Source of the DNA: Symbiodinium natans
Taxonomy: Eukaryota; Sar; Dinophyceae; Suessiales; Symbiodiniaceae
Assembly (NCBI GenBank): GCA_905221605.1
Contig: CAJNDS010002771.1
Coordinates: 64,001-128,000, forward strand
Length of the DNA: 64,000 nt
Direction: 5' to 3'
In this document: positions 18,674-27,169 of the stretch, piece after piece
Numbering within the stretch: the first letter of the stretch is position 1
Layout: each line of letters starts with the position of its first letter
The notes under the pieces: model-generated
Database searches by the model: none
Told to the model about the DNA's origin: nothing
The model's input: the letters and a program-made list of their open reading frames with translations, nothing else
Program-made: the position numbers and the translations under genes

Positions 18674-20491
18674 GTGCGGCTCAGCCCTCCGGGCGTCTGG
18701 TCGTGGTCGGACCCGGCGGAGGTGCTTGGGCCGCGTGGGGCTGCAGGGGCGGCTGTTGAAGCTGCTATGTCGCAGCTGAATGCCGCTCGCTGCGGCTCCC
18801 AACCACCGTGGCGGAAATGGTCGGAAGTGCCCCGAGACGCTGCTTTTGTGGCGTCTCAAGGTCCCTTCTTCGTTGAGTTCTTCGCCGGCGAAGCTGGCCT
18901 CACGGAGGCCGTGCGAGCCCAGGGGGTGCCGGTCCTGCCCCCGATCGAGAAGGAGATCAAGGGCTACACCTTGGAGTCCGTCGACGTCCTAGACACCGCC
19001 TTCTGGGCCTTCATCGTGGAGCTCGTAAAGGTCGGTGCCATCGCGTTCGCGCACTTTGGCACGCCGTGCTCCTCTTTCAGCGCGGCCAGGTCAATTGGCG
19101 GCCAAGGGCCCCGCCCACTGCGTTCAATGGGCTCTCCGTTGGGACTCTCGGGCCTCTCTGCTGCAGAAGAGCGGCAGTTGAGCCTCGGCAACCAGCTGCT
19201 GTTCCTCACGCTCGAACTTTTGGAAAGCATCGTTCGAATGGGCGGCGAGGTCAGCCTTGAGAACCCTGCGACAAGCTTCATGTGGGAGGTCCCGCAAGTG
19301 AAGCGCGTGCGGTCGCACTACAGGCTCTCCTTCATATACTTGGACCAGTGCTGCTTCGGCTCGCCCTACAAGAAACCAACTGCACTCCTCGTGTCACACG
19401 CGGCGTGTTTGGTCTGGGCACGCTCGTGTGAGGGAGGCCATGTTCATGCTCCTCTTCGCGGATTGACTCGGGTGAACGGACGCTGGATCTGGACAACCAA
19501 GCTGGCGCAGGTCTATCCTCGGCAACTGTGCATTGCCATCGCAAGCACTGTGGCCACGCTCATGAAGGGCGGTCTCCCGCAGTTCGGCCCCACTTTCCAG
19601 CTCACGTCTCCGGCTCATGATCGGAAGCGTGCGCTCGGATCCTCTGCGCGCTGGACTCAACATCGACAACAACAAGCTGCCCAGCTCGCCATGGCGGCCG
19701 GCTACCAAATGAAGCGTGGCGCCGTCAAGCCCTTGCTCGACCTGGAAGTGGAACCGGGAGAGGCCGTTCGCTGGGCGCTTAACGTGCCTCACCCTTTCAC
19801 AGTGGCTCCGCCCCTCTCCAAGCGGATCTTGGACAACATATCCATGGTGGCGGCGCGAGGTCAAGCTCTTGTGGATGCTCGGCGCGCTGATCTGGCTTTT
19901 TGGCAGCGTCGCGCGGAGCAGCTGCTGCCCTACACGGACCATGTTCTGCAGAGTCTCTCCGACCCGTGGCTACGCCGCCTCCTGAGAGGAGCTCAAGATG
20001 GGCAGCCCTGCAAGCTCGGAACGACATGCCATGTGGCGCTCTACCACGAGCTCCTCGAGGCCGCCGGTTCCGTGGACAAGGAGTTGCCCGGTCTGCTCCT
20101 ACATGGTTTTCCGATCGTGGGCCCCATCAAACGCTCTGGACGCTGGCCGCCCTACGCCAAGAAGCAGAAGGTCATTCCCGTGGAGCACGCTCTTTCCAGG
20201 GCCTGGGAAATCAGAAGTCGGATCGTTAAAAGGGTTAATGCGGTTCCTGTTTCTGACGACCTTAGGTCTGTTTGGAATGCAACTCTCGAGGATGTCCGAG
20301 ACGGCTCGTGCCTTGGCCCCTTCCCCGATGAGGCGTCCATCTCCAAGTTCTTGGAAGTAGAGGACTGGATCCCGACTCAGCGGTTCGCGGTTGTGCAGAA
20401 GAACAAGGTCCGCGGTTGTGACAGTGCCACCACGAACCTCGTCAACCAGATCACTGGAGGCGCTGGTCAGCTCTTCCCGATCAGCGAATGA
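18674..20491 (+). CDS. Methyltransferase-like domain plus truncated RT (pol after UGA)
   Basis: The frame is in phase with the preceding Gag across the single TGA. The first ATG is at 18767. From about residue 65 it reads FFVEFFAGEAGLTEAVRAQG (motif I), then FAHFGTPCSSFSAARS (Pro-Cys catalytic loop) and SLENPATSFMW (motif VI, ENP for ENV), the core set of C5-cytosine methyltransferases. Near the end the RT fingers begin (QRFAVVQKNKVRGCDSATTN). The frame then enters repeat B1 and stops after 12 further codons. The RT palm (YxDD), thumb and RNase H are absent, so a deletion joins RT to B1. De novo CG methylation by dinoflagellate retroelement methyltransferases has been published for other families. 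Activity here is inference. Confidence 0.75.
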   Translation: MRLSPPGVWSWSDPAEVLGPRGAAGAAVEAAMSQLNAARCGSQPPWRKWSEVPRDAAFVASQGPFFVEFFAGEAGLTEAVRAQGVPVLPPIEKEIKGYTLESVDVLDTAFWAFIVELVKVGAIAFAHFGTPCSSFSAARSIGGQGPRPLRSMGSPLGLSGLSAAEERQLSLGNQLLFLTLELLESIVRMGGEVSLENPATSFMWEVPQVKRVRSHYRLSFIYLDQCCFGSPYKKPTALLVSHAACLVWARSCEGGHVHAPLRGLTRVNGRWIWTTKLAQVYPRQLCIAIASTVATLMKGGLPQFGPTFQLTSPAHDRKRALGSSARWTQHRQQQAAQLAMAAGYQMKRGAVKPLLDLEVEPGEAVRWALNVPHPFTVAPPLSKRILDNISMVAARGQALVDARRADLAFWQRRAEQLLPYTDHVLQSLSDPWLRRLLRGAQDGQPCKLGTTCHVALYHELLEAAGSVDKELPGLLLHGFPIVGPIKRSGRWPPYAKKQKVIPVEHALSRAWEIRSRIVKRVNAVPVSDDLRSVWNATLEDVRDGSCLGPFPDEASISKFLEVEDWIPTQRFAVVQKNKVRGCDSATTNLVNQITGGAGQLFPISE

Positions 20492-20609
20492 TCAATTTCT
20501 CCTGGGCATTTGTTCCTCGACCGCTCGCCCCCATGCCAGAGCGATGAAAAAGTTCAGTCAGTGCTCTGCGTGATCAAGCGAGTCTTCGAGCGCTCGCTGC
20601 TTGCATGTT
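20456..20609 (+). repeat. Repeat B1 of element no. 1
   Basis: 154 bp appearing identical to 21445-21598. It directly abuts A2, and the junction reads GCATGTTGTTCTG. The truncated pol frame ends inside it. Confidence 0.9.
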
Positions 20610-20742
20610 GTTCTGAAACTTTCGGTTAGGTTGGTCTGGTGTTTCAGTGTAACATGCCAGGCAGTGTGATCACGTTGAGGACGATCGTCTCCTCGTGGCC
20701 ATTTTGGCTAAAGGAGGGACGCTCGTCCGGGATTTTTTCTGC
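20609..20742 (+). repeat. Repeat A2 of element no. 1
   Basis: 134 bp appearing identical to 12906-13039. It includes the second spliced-leader relic (20694-20713). Confidence 0.9.
20694..20713 (+). other. Spliced-leader relic inside repeat A2
   Basis: Same 20 bases as 12991-13010. It shows the relic is a fixed part of the element terminus rather than a single reinsertion event. Confidence 0.7.
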
Positions 20743-20770
20743 CCACCCTCCACAACCCTTTTTCAGTGAG

Positions 20771-21235
20771 ATGGCTGCCGGCAACGTGACAGTCATGGAA
20801 GCTCTCGCCTTCGGAGATCGGCAGACGCTGCTCAGACCATGCGTGGACTGCGGCCTCCTTGCGGGCTGCTTCTGTGACGGGCTCGAAGCGCCGTGCTTCG
20901 CCGCTCGGCGTGTGCCCAGTGAACAGTGGGCTTGGAATCAGGCAACGCCACTGTGCACTCAATGCGATCGTGTGCAAGAGGCATGCCACTTCTGCTGTGG
21001 TCAAGCATGGTGCACGCCTCCAGCACACGACGGTCGCAGGCAGTCGTCAGCCACTGAAGCCGTGTTCACAGCAGAGGTCCCGGAACTCTTTGTGAACGCT
21101 TCGGAGGCTGCCAAAGCGGATTCAATAGACCGCTCCCAAGGGTCAAACAAGGAGCAAGCTCCCTTCGCAACTGAGTCTGTACATGTCGACCTTCGTTCGG
21201 GAGATGTGCTCGCATCTTCGCAAAAGAAAGTGTGA
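20771..21235 (+). CDS. Cys-rich small protein between A2 and B2
   Basis: The 154-residue frame from ATG 20771 contains two Cys clusters, CVDCGLLAGCFCDG near the start and CTQCDRVQEACHFCCGQAWC in the middle, which suggests a zinc-binding module. The last 70 residues are acidic and polar. It lies in the interval between the terminal repeats, where Ngaro/PAT elements usually have little sequence. Function is unknown. It may be an accessory protein of the element or a captured host exon. Confidence 0.55.
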   Translation: MAAGNVTVMEALAFGDRQTLLRPCVDCGLLAGCFCDGLEAPCFAARRVPSEQWAWNQATPLCTQCDRVQEACHFCCGQAWCTPPAHDGRRQSSATEAVFTAEVPELFVNASEAAKADSIDRSQGSNKEQAPFATESVHVDLRSGDVLASSQKKV

Positions 21236-21444
21236 GCTTTACCAGCTGTTCATGTTTCTCAGTTGTACTTCACGCGAAGTGAAGCCAAAGAAGATCGAGT
21301 GTTCAAGGACGCGAAGTCTTTCCTCGATCATTCAAGTTTTGTACGACTGAGAGTCATGTTCTCTGACCTCATGCAAAGGGGTCGTGAGTCAGTTGGTTTT
21401 GGGGTCGTGCAGACTAGCAGCTGCCTGCTGCGGGGAACGCGGCG

Positions 21445-21598
21445 GGAGGCGCTGGTCAGCTCTTCCCGATCAGCGAATGATCAATTTCTCCTGGGCATTT
21501 GTTCCTCGACCGCTCGCCCCCATGCCAGAGCGATGAAAAAGTTCAGTCAGTGCTCTGCGTGATCAAGCGAGTCTTCGAGCGCTCGCTGCTTGCATGTT
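21445..21598 (+). repeat. Repeat B2 of element no. 1
   Basis: 154 bp appearing identical to B1. It ends in GCATGTT, after which the copia Gag frame resumes (ATGAGCAAAAC). Confidence 0.9.
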
Positions 21599-22695
21599 AT
21601 GAGCAAAACACGCGCTGGACCACAACTGACTTGATCAACGCCGGCAACGACCACGGTGGACAAGCAGACATGGATGTCAGCAACGTGAACAAAGATGATA
21701 GAAAAAGGCCCTGGAGATCCAAAGGAAAAGGAAAAGGAAAGTTCAGCAAAGGCAAAGGAAAGGGCAAAGGAAAATGGAGGAAAGGAAAGTCCAAAGGAAA
21801 AGGCAAGTATGGCAACGACTACGGCTACAACTCCAAAGGACGAGGAAGAGGAAAAGGTCGTGGTCGAGGTCGCGGTCGTTTTGGTCGTGGAAAAGGATTT
21901 GGTCGTGGATTTGGAAAAGGATGCGGAAAAGCAAGCTTTGGTCCTCAGTGTTGTCATTACTGTGGAAAGCCTGGTCACTTTGAAGCCCAATGCAGACAGA
22001 AGCAGAGAGATTTTGGTGATGTTCGAAACGTGAACGACGACCAGCAAAGTACCACAGCAGCCAGTTCTGCAGCACCAAGCACGTCAAGCACCACGAACGT
22101 GACGAGCGTCAGCAGGAACCAAGCAAAGACCGTGCGTCAAATCTCCATGATCCACATTGGAGATCCTCCACAACAGTATCCAGAAGTTTTCGAAGTCGAC
22201 ACGGAGGCAGAAGAAGAACTTGAGATTGACTATTTTGGTCGTGTGCTACGTGTTGAAGAATTTCAGCTTAGCGATGCAGAGCAAGAAGAAGAAGAAGAAC
22301 ACGAGCACCAAGAAGAAGATGATCCTTTGATGTTGTGGTGGAAAGATGGTTGTGAGCACGAAGAAGATTGCAACCTTTGTGTCCGTGCAGTCCAAGAATC
22401 ATTTTATGAGAGCAGTCCTGTCTATGAGAAGATAGAAGTGATCTTGGACAGTGGCGCCGATGTCAGCCTCATTCCTCTGTGGCTTGGCAAAGAGGGAGTG
22501 CCTGTGAAGAAGAAGAACGATTCAGGCATTAGAGACGCACCAGGAAGAAAGATTCCTGTAAAAGGAAAGAGAGCAATCAACTTGACTATGTTCCAGAAAG
22601 TTTCTTCTCAGAGGAAGCAGGACCTCCTCAACTCGCAGAAGAAGACCTCGAGATCTTTGACGATGCCGCAGCAGGAAAAGAAGTTTCCAGATTGA
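21598..22695 (+). CDS. Copia Gag 3' part with zinc knuckle and aspartic protease
   Basis: This continues the Gag frame from 12908. A Lys/Gly-rich basic stretch and an Arg/Gly repeat (21720-21930) precede a retroviral-type zinc knuckle, CCHYCGKPGHFEAQC, at about 21949-21993. After an acidic linker (Glu-rich, 22260-22350) comes the protease signature VILDSGADVSLIP at 22438-22476. The protease is cut short. After about 22585 the useful frame shifts to the one that leads into RT, and the whole integrase is missing. The present frame runs on out of phase to 22695. Confidence 0.8.
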   Translation, partial: YEQNTRWTTTDLINAGNDHGGQADMDVSNVNKDDRKRPWRSKGKGKGKFSKGKGKGKGKWRKGKSKGKGKYGNDYGYNSKGRGRGKGRGRGRGRFGRGKGFGRGFGKGCGKASFGPQCCHYCGKPGHFEAQCRQKQRDFGDVRNVNDDQQSTTAASSAAPSTSSTTNVTSVSRNQAKTVRQISMIHIGDPPQQYPEVFEVDTEAEEELEIDYFGRVLRVEEFQLSDAEQEEEEEHEHQEEDDPLMLWWKDGCEHEEDCNLCVRAVQESFYESSPVYEKIEVILDSGADVSLIPLWLGKEGVPVKKKNDSGIRDAPGRKIPVKGKRAINLTMFQKVSSQRKQDLLNSQKKTSRSLTMPQQEKKFPD

Positions 22696-25600
22696 CAAAG
22701 ATGGGTGTCATAGAAGAGGTGCCCATGGAGCAAGAAGAGAGCAAAGAAGTTGTTTGGTTGACAACAAAGCTGGTTTTCGACTGGAGATTTCGGGAGTCAG
22801 AAAACGTCATCTGCGAGAACGAGATCCCTGAAGGGCAACAAGAAGTTCCTCATGAAGCCCTGAAGCCACGAAGATGCTGGCAGAGAAGAGCAAGGCTGGT
22901 AGCAAGAGAGTATAACAACTCGAAGCGAGAAGACGTTTTCAGCCCAGCTACCTCTCCGTCGTTGACGAAGCTGATTCCAATTTTGGCATTGGCAAATCGA
23001 TGGAGTATTTGGTCGCTTGACATCAAAGATGCATTTTTGCAGGTTCCCCAGAAGAGACCTGTACACTGCAAGATTCCACGAGGAAAAGGAAGTCAAGCAG
23101 TACACGGAATGGAAGCCAAATGCTGGCGTCTTGGTCGTGTTCTTCCTGGACAAAGAGATGCTAGTCTTCTGTGGAGCGAATTTTGCGCAGAACTTTTGCA
23201 GCAAGAAGGCTATGAGAAAAGCGTCGCAAATCCAGCGTTGTTTCGCTTGATCAAGAACGGCAAGGTCGTATCCGTTTGCATTGTACATGTCGATGACCTT
23301 CAAGTAGCAGGAAAGGCAGCAGTGGTGAAGCCCGTCCTCGAAGCTTTAGCGAAGAAGGTGAAGCTACAAGTAGAAGGACCTTTTCTGACAGAAGAAGATT
23401 ATCGCAATGGATTTTCCAAGCAGTCTGTGCGTTTTCTCAAGAGAAGGTATAGCTATGAAGACGGAAAGTTGTTTGTCCGCCCTGACACCAAGTATGTCAC
23501 CAAGCTCCTTGAAAAGCTACGCCTTGGATCGAGAAGAGAGAAAGCTACCCCTGCAGCAGGAAATGTGCAGAACACCGATGAGACAAAGGAGCTGGACGAG
23601 AACAAGAAGAATGTGTACCGAAGTTGTGTCGGTATACTGCTATATCTTGCCCAAGATCGTCCTGACATCCAGTATGCAGTCCGAAATTTGGCAACTGGAA
23701 TGAAGGCTCCTACGCAGAAGAAGCAGAAAGAGCTTGAGCATTGCGCGTTGTATCTGAAGAAGACTGCAGGCTATGCGGTTTGCTACACAGCAGGGAGACC
23801 TGGAACGGCAACCTTGCAAAGAAGCAAGAATTTGGAGCAAGATTCCGAGAATGAGAACGAGAAGAGCATCGAGAGTGGCAGTCACCTGGTCGAAGTATTT
23901 TCTGACGCCGACTGGGCCGGCAACAAGAGCAGCCGGAAATCTGTATCAGGAGGAGTCATCTTCCTGGACGGCCAGTATGCGTTTTCTTACTCCAGAACGC
24001 AGAAAACTGTGGCACTTTCCAGTGGCGAGTCCGAGTACTACGCACTCACTGGTGCTGTCGCAGAAGGAATTGGCATTCGAGAAGCCGTAGAGTTCCTTTC
24101 TGGCAAAGCAGCGCGAATGAAGGCGTACACAGACAGCAGTGCAGCGCGTGGCATTGTGCACCGGCAAGGTGTTGGTCGTATCAAGCACTTGGCAACGAGA
24201 ATGCTCTGGTTGCAAGAAGTTACCAGAAACGGCCTATGCAGCGTGAAAGCAGTGAGCACTGTTTTCAACCCTGCCGACTTAGGGACCAAGCCCCTCAACG
24301 CATCGAGAATGAAGCTACTTTTGAACATCCTTCAAGTTCATGATGATCGAGAAGCTATCGGTCGTGAAGAACGAATGGCCGCAGAGAGCACAGCTACAGT
24401 CAGAAGATTGACAAAGGTATCCGGAAGCAGACTTGGTTTGACGTTATTGTCAGCTTTTGGTTTTGCAGTTGAATCTGCAGGTCAGCAAGAAGGAGATTTT
24501 GTAGCACGAAGATATTTTTGCATGCAGTTGATGAGTTTTGTGTTTGGTCCATTTTCTACAGCTCAAGAGCCACCTCAAGAACTTCAAGAAGGTGAACAAG
24601 AAGTTTTACATGGTCACAGCAGCAACAGCAGCATGAAGTTTTCACATGTTTTCACGAGCATGCCTGAGCTTGAGATGTTGATGCCCGTGTGCATGGCTGT
24701 GATTGTTGTCCTGGTGACGATCATTGTCTACTTGGCAGTGAACCAGAAGAAAGAGAAGAAGGGTGAGAAAGAAGAGAAGCCCAAAGAAGAGAAGCCTGAA
24801 GGTGAAGTCACAAAGAAGAAAGAAGAAGAAGACAAAGAGAAGAGCTCGCAAGGTGTCCTCGAAGACGACGAGACCGTGAAGAAGAAGTTCGACGAGCTGA
24901 TCGCGAAAATGGAGAAGCAAGAACGTGCCTTGGAGAAAGAAAAGTTGAAGAGAGAAGAAGCAGAAGAAAAGGCTAAGGAAGCAGAAGAAGATCGTGACCA
25001 AGCATTTGCTTTGAAGGCGAAGGTGGTTGCGAAGTACAGTGAAGCCGAAGCAGAGAGGAAAGCTCTGGAGAAAGAGAAAGAAGATCTAGAGAAGCAGAAA
25101 GAAGTTTACAAGCAAGACGCCAAAGAGGTGAGAGAGCAGTTGAAGAAGGACTACGACATGATCACGAAGCACATGAAGAAAGAAGCAGAGGAGAGAAAGA
25201 GAGAAGCAGAAGAACTAGAAGCAGCAGAACAAAGAAGAGAGGAGGAAGACAAGATCAATGCAGAGATCAGGAAAGCCAACGAGGAGAAGATTGAAGCAGC
25301 AGAACGACAAAAGAGGAAAGAGGAGACAGACAAGAAAGCCGAAGCAATGAGACAAAAGGAGCAGGCAAAGAAGGCCCAGGAGGAGAAAGATGCCCAGGAG
25401 AAGGCAGCACAGGAAAGGAAAGCACAGGAGGAGAAGGAAGCGCAGGAAAGGAAAGCACAAGAGGAGAAGAAGAAGGCAAAGGAGAAGAAGGCACAAGAGG
25501 AGAAGGAAGCACAAGAAAGGAAGGCCCAAGAAGAGAAGGAAGCACAAGAGAGGAAAGCGCAGGAGGAGAAGGAAGCACAGGAAAGGAAAGCACAAGAGGA

Positions 25601-26585
25601 GAAGGAAGCACAGGAGAAGGAAGATGAAAGGAACGAGGCAATCGCGAAGGAGAAGGCGAAGAAGCAAAGAGCAAAGTTAGAGGCCTATGAGGAGATGAGA
25701 AGAAAGGAGCAGGAAGCCCAAGAAGCGACGAAGGAAGAGAAGGAGAAGGCAAAGAAGGAGTTGAAGGAAGCACAGGAGCGAAAGACCCAGGCGGAAATTC
25801 AGGCAGAGAAGGAACGAGAAGGAATGAAGGAGATTGAAGTCGTTGAAGTTGAAGATTCAGGATCTGAAGATGAAAAGCCCACACTAGGAGCAGAAGGAAA
25901 GAAGGATGCAGAAGGCAATGTGTGGCAGATCCACAAAGGAGCATTGTGGGTCAGGATCAAAGGCCAGTGGTATGATCCAAACTGGTGGACAAAGAAAGGA
26001 TACAAGCCACCGCCCGACTTTGCAGAGTCGAGCGAAGAAGGAAAAGAAGAAGGAGGAGCAGCAGGAACAGAAGAAAGAAGAGAGCAAGAAGAAGAGCAGC
26101 CCCGAGAACCACCGCAGAGAGGAGAGAAAGGTAGCAAGAACACAAAGGGCAGATGGAATGTGGTCACGTTCACAGATTGTGGTTGGATCTGGGAGTATTG
26201 CAAAGACACGAATGAGTATCGAGCAGTTCGGCTCGATCAGAAAGGATCAGCGCAGGTGAAAGGAGCGCAGATCAAAGGTGCCGAAGACTGGAACCTCGTG
26301 ACCAAGCACTTCAAGAAGACAGGAAGGTGGGAGAGCCCCACAGAAATAAGAAGAGAGAGAGATGAGCCTGAGGTGCAGCAAGAAGGAAAGCGAGGCCGAA
26401 GAAGTCGAGAGCAAGAAGACTGGCAGCAAGAAAGTTGGCACCAGCAGCAGGACTGGTACGCCGACGACGGTTGGAGCCAGAACTACTGGGACGCAGACTA
26501 CGCCTACTACCACTACACCCCGAAAGGGAAGTACCAAGGAAAAGGGAAATGGAAGTATGGTGGTGGTGGCAAGAAAGGCTGGTAA
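22692..26585 (+). CDS. Copia RT-RNase H with membrane segment and long coiled-coil extension
   Basis: The useful frame is open from about 22590. RT motifs are LVAREYN, SLDIKDAFLQVP and the catalytic HVDDL (about 23287-23301), then YRSCVGILLYLAQDRPD. RNase H shows FSDADWAG, SSGESEYYAL and AYTDSSAARGI, with KHLATRMLWLQE (23895-24225). The typical copia end near 24340 is followed by 750 extra residues: one strong transmembrane segment (24685-24745, VCMAVIVVLVTIIVYLAV), then about 370 residues of Lys/Glu coiled coil with an 11-residue repeat (KAQEEKEAQER, about 25380-25625). A Trp/Gly-rich C-terminal part ends with WKYGGGGKKGW. The integrase is absent upstream. The extension has no counterpart in standard copia pol and could be an env-like or assembly protein. 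Stop TAA 26583. Confidence 0.8.
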   Translation: MTKMGVIEEVPMEQEESKEVVWLTTKLVFDWRFRESENVICENEIPEGQQEVPHEALKPRRCWQRRARLVAREYNNSKREDVFSPATSPSLTKLIPILALANRWSIWSLDIKDAFLQVPQKRPVHCKIPRGKGSQAVHGMEAKCWRLGRVLPGQRDASLLWSEFCAELLQQEGYEKSVANPALFRLIKNGKVVSVCIVHVDDLQVAGKAAVVKPVLEALAKKVKLQVEGPFLTEEDYRNGFSKQSVRFLKRRYSYEDGKLFVRPDTKYVTKLLEKLRLGSRREKATPAAGNVQNTDETKELDENKKNVYRSCVGILLYLAQDRPDIQYAVRNLATGMKAPTQKKQKELEHCALYLKKTAGYAVCYTAGRPGTATLQRSKNLEQDSENENEKSIESGSHLVEVFSDADWAGNKSSRKSVSGGVIFLDGQYAFSYSRTQKTVALSSGESEYYALTGAVAEGIGIREAVEFLSGKAARMKAYTDSSAARGIVHRQGVGRIKHLATRMLWLQEVTRNGLCSVKAVSTVFNPADLGTKPLNASRMKLLLNILQVHDDREAIGREERMAAESTATVRRLTKVSGSRLGLTLLSAFGFAVESAGQQEGDFVARRYFCMQLMSFVFGPFSTAQEPPQELQEGEQEVLHGHSSNSSMKFSHVFTSMPELEMLMPVCMAVIVVLVTIIVYLAVNQKKEKKGEKEEKPKEEKPEGEVTKKKEEEDKEKSSQGVLEDDETVKKKFDELIAKMEKQERALEKEKLKREEAEEKAKEAEEDRDQAFALKAKVVAKYSEAEAERKALEKEKEDLEKQKEVYKQDAKEVREQLKKDYDMITKHMKKEAEERKREAEELEAAEQRREEEDKINAEIRKANEEKIEAAERQKRKEETDKKAEAMRQKEQAKKAQEEKDAQEKAAQERKAQEEKEAQERKAQEEKKKAKEKKAQEEKEAQERKAQEEKEAQERKAQEEKEAQERKAQEEKEAQEKEDERNEAIAKEKAKKQRAKLEAYEEMRRKEQEAQEATKEEKEKAKKELKEAQERKTQAEIQAEKEREGMKEIEVVEVEDSGSEDEKPTLGAEGKKDAEGNVWQIHKGALWVRIKGQWYDPNWWTKKGYKPPPDFAESSEEGKEEGGAAGTEERREQEEEQPREPPQRGEKGSKNTKGRWNVVTFTDCGWIWEYCKDTNEYRAVRLDQKGSAQVKGAQIKGAEDWNLVTKHFKKTGRWESPTEIRRERDEPEVQQEGKRGRRSREQEDWQQESWHQQQDWYADDGWSQNYWDADYAYYHYTPKGKYQGKGKWKYGGGGKKGW

Positions 26586-27160
26586 GAAGAAGAAGCCAGC
26601 AAGAAGCATCGAGAAGGGTGACGACTGAACGCAGCGTGAAGCATGTATAGATTTTCTGAAGCTGTGTACATAGAAGTTCGAGCACCCCGAACATTGCACG
26701 AAGTACAAAGTAGGTACAACGAATGTTTTTGAATAAGCAAGGACCCCAATACGCCTTGTGATATTCACACGAGTTTCACCAAGAAGAAAGTAGTTTCACG
26801 AAGAGTTTCACGAAGCAGGACTAGGAGTGTAAGGTGCAGCCAGGTAGAGGCAAGAACAGTTGAAGAAAGAAGATGGTTAGGTAAAAGAGAAGACCACACA
26901 AGAGCCATAGGCTGGCCACAGGGCTGAGACTCACAAGATGAGGACTCTAAGACAAGCCCGTGTAACTAGAAATTCGAGGTTAGGAGTTTATGCATGTTTC
27001 AAGAAACAAAGCAGAAAGAACTGGGTAAAAGACCTTGGACCAGAGGAGACGAATGTCCCCAGTTCAGTACACTTGAAGTCCGAAACAGCTCTTCGTCTTT
27101 TGGCACAGCAGTGAGAATCACTGCAGGAAAGAGAACGCCCTAAAGCCTTCGATCTGTTCC
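26586..27160. other. Copia 3' untranslated region
   Basis: 575 bp between the pol stop and the polypurine tract. It is A/G-rich with scattered short direct repeats (GTTTCACGAAG near 26785-26815). No frame of note. Confidence 0.5.
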
Positions 27161-27169
27161 GAGGCGGGG
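27161..27169 (+). promoter_or_regulatory. Polypurine tract
   Basis: GAGGCGGGG directly precedes the 3' LTR, the expected place for plus-strand priming. One C interrupts the purine run. Confidence 0.55.

Larger units (their letters stand above)
12907..21598 (+). mobile_element. Split-direct-repeat tyrosine-recombinase retroelement no. 1 (Ngaro/PAT-like), nested in copia Gag
   Basis: The layout is A1 (12906-13039), four ORFs, B1 (20456-20609) abutting A2 (20609-20742), a small ORF, and B2 (21445-21598). A1-ORFs-B1A2-B2 is the split-direct-repeat arrangement of Ngaro/PAT-type DIRS-order elements, which integrate through a tyrosine recombinase without long target duplications. The A and B pairs look identical by eye, so the insertion is recent. 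Only GTT is shared at both junctions, and excision restores the copia Gag frame. ORF order is unknown protein, tyrosine recombinase, CCCH Gag, UGA, methyltransferase-like plus the start of RT. The RT core and RNase H are missing, so the copy is defective. Confidence 0.85.

Noticed and set aside
25215-25944. Leu/Pro/Ser-rich minus-strand frames resembling membrane proteins
   Set aside because: These are the complement of the Lys/Glu coiled-coil repeat and arise from its GA-rich composition.
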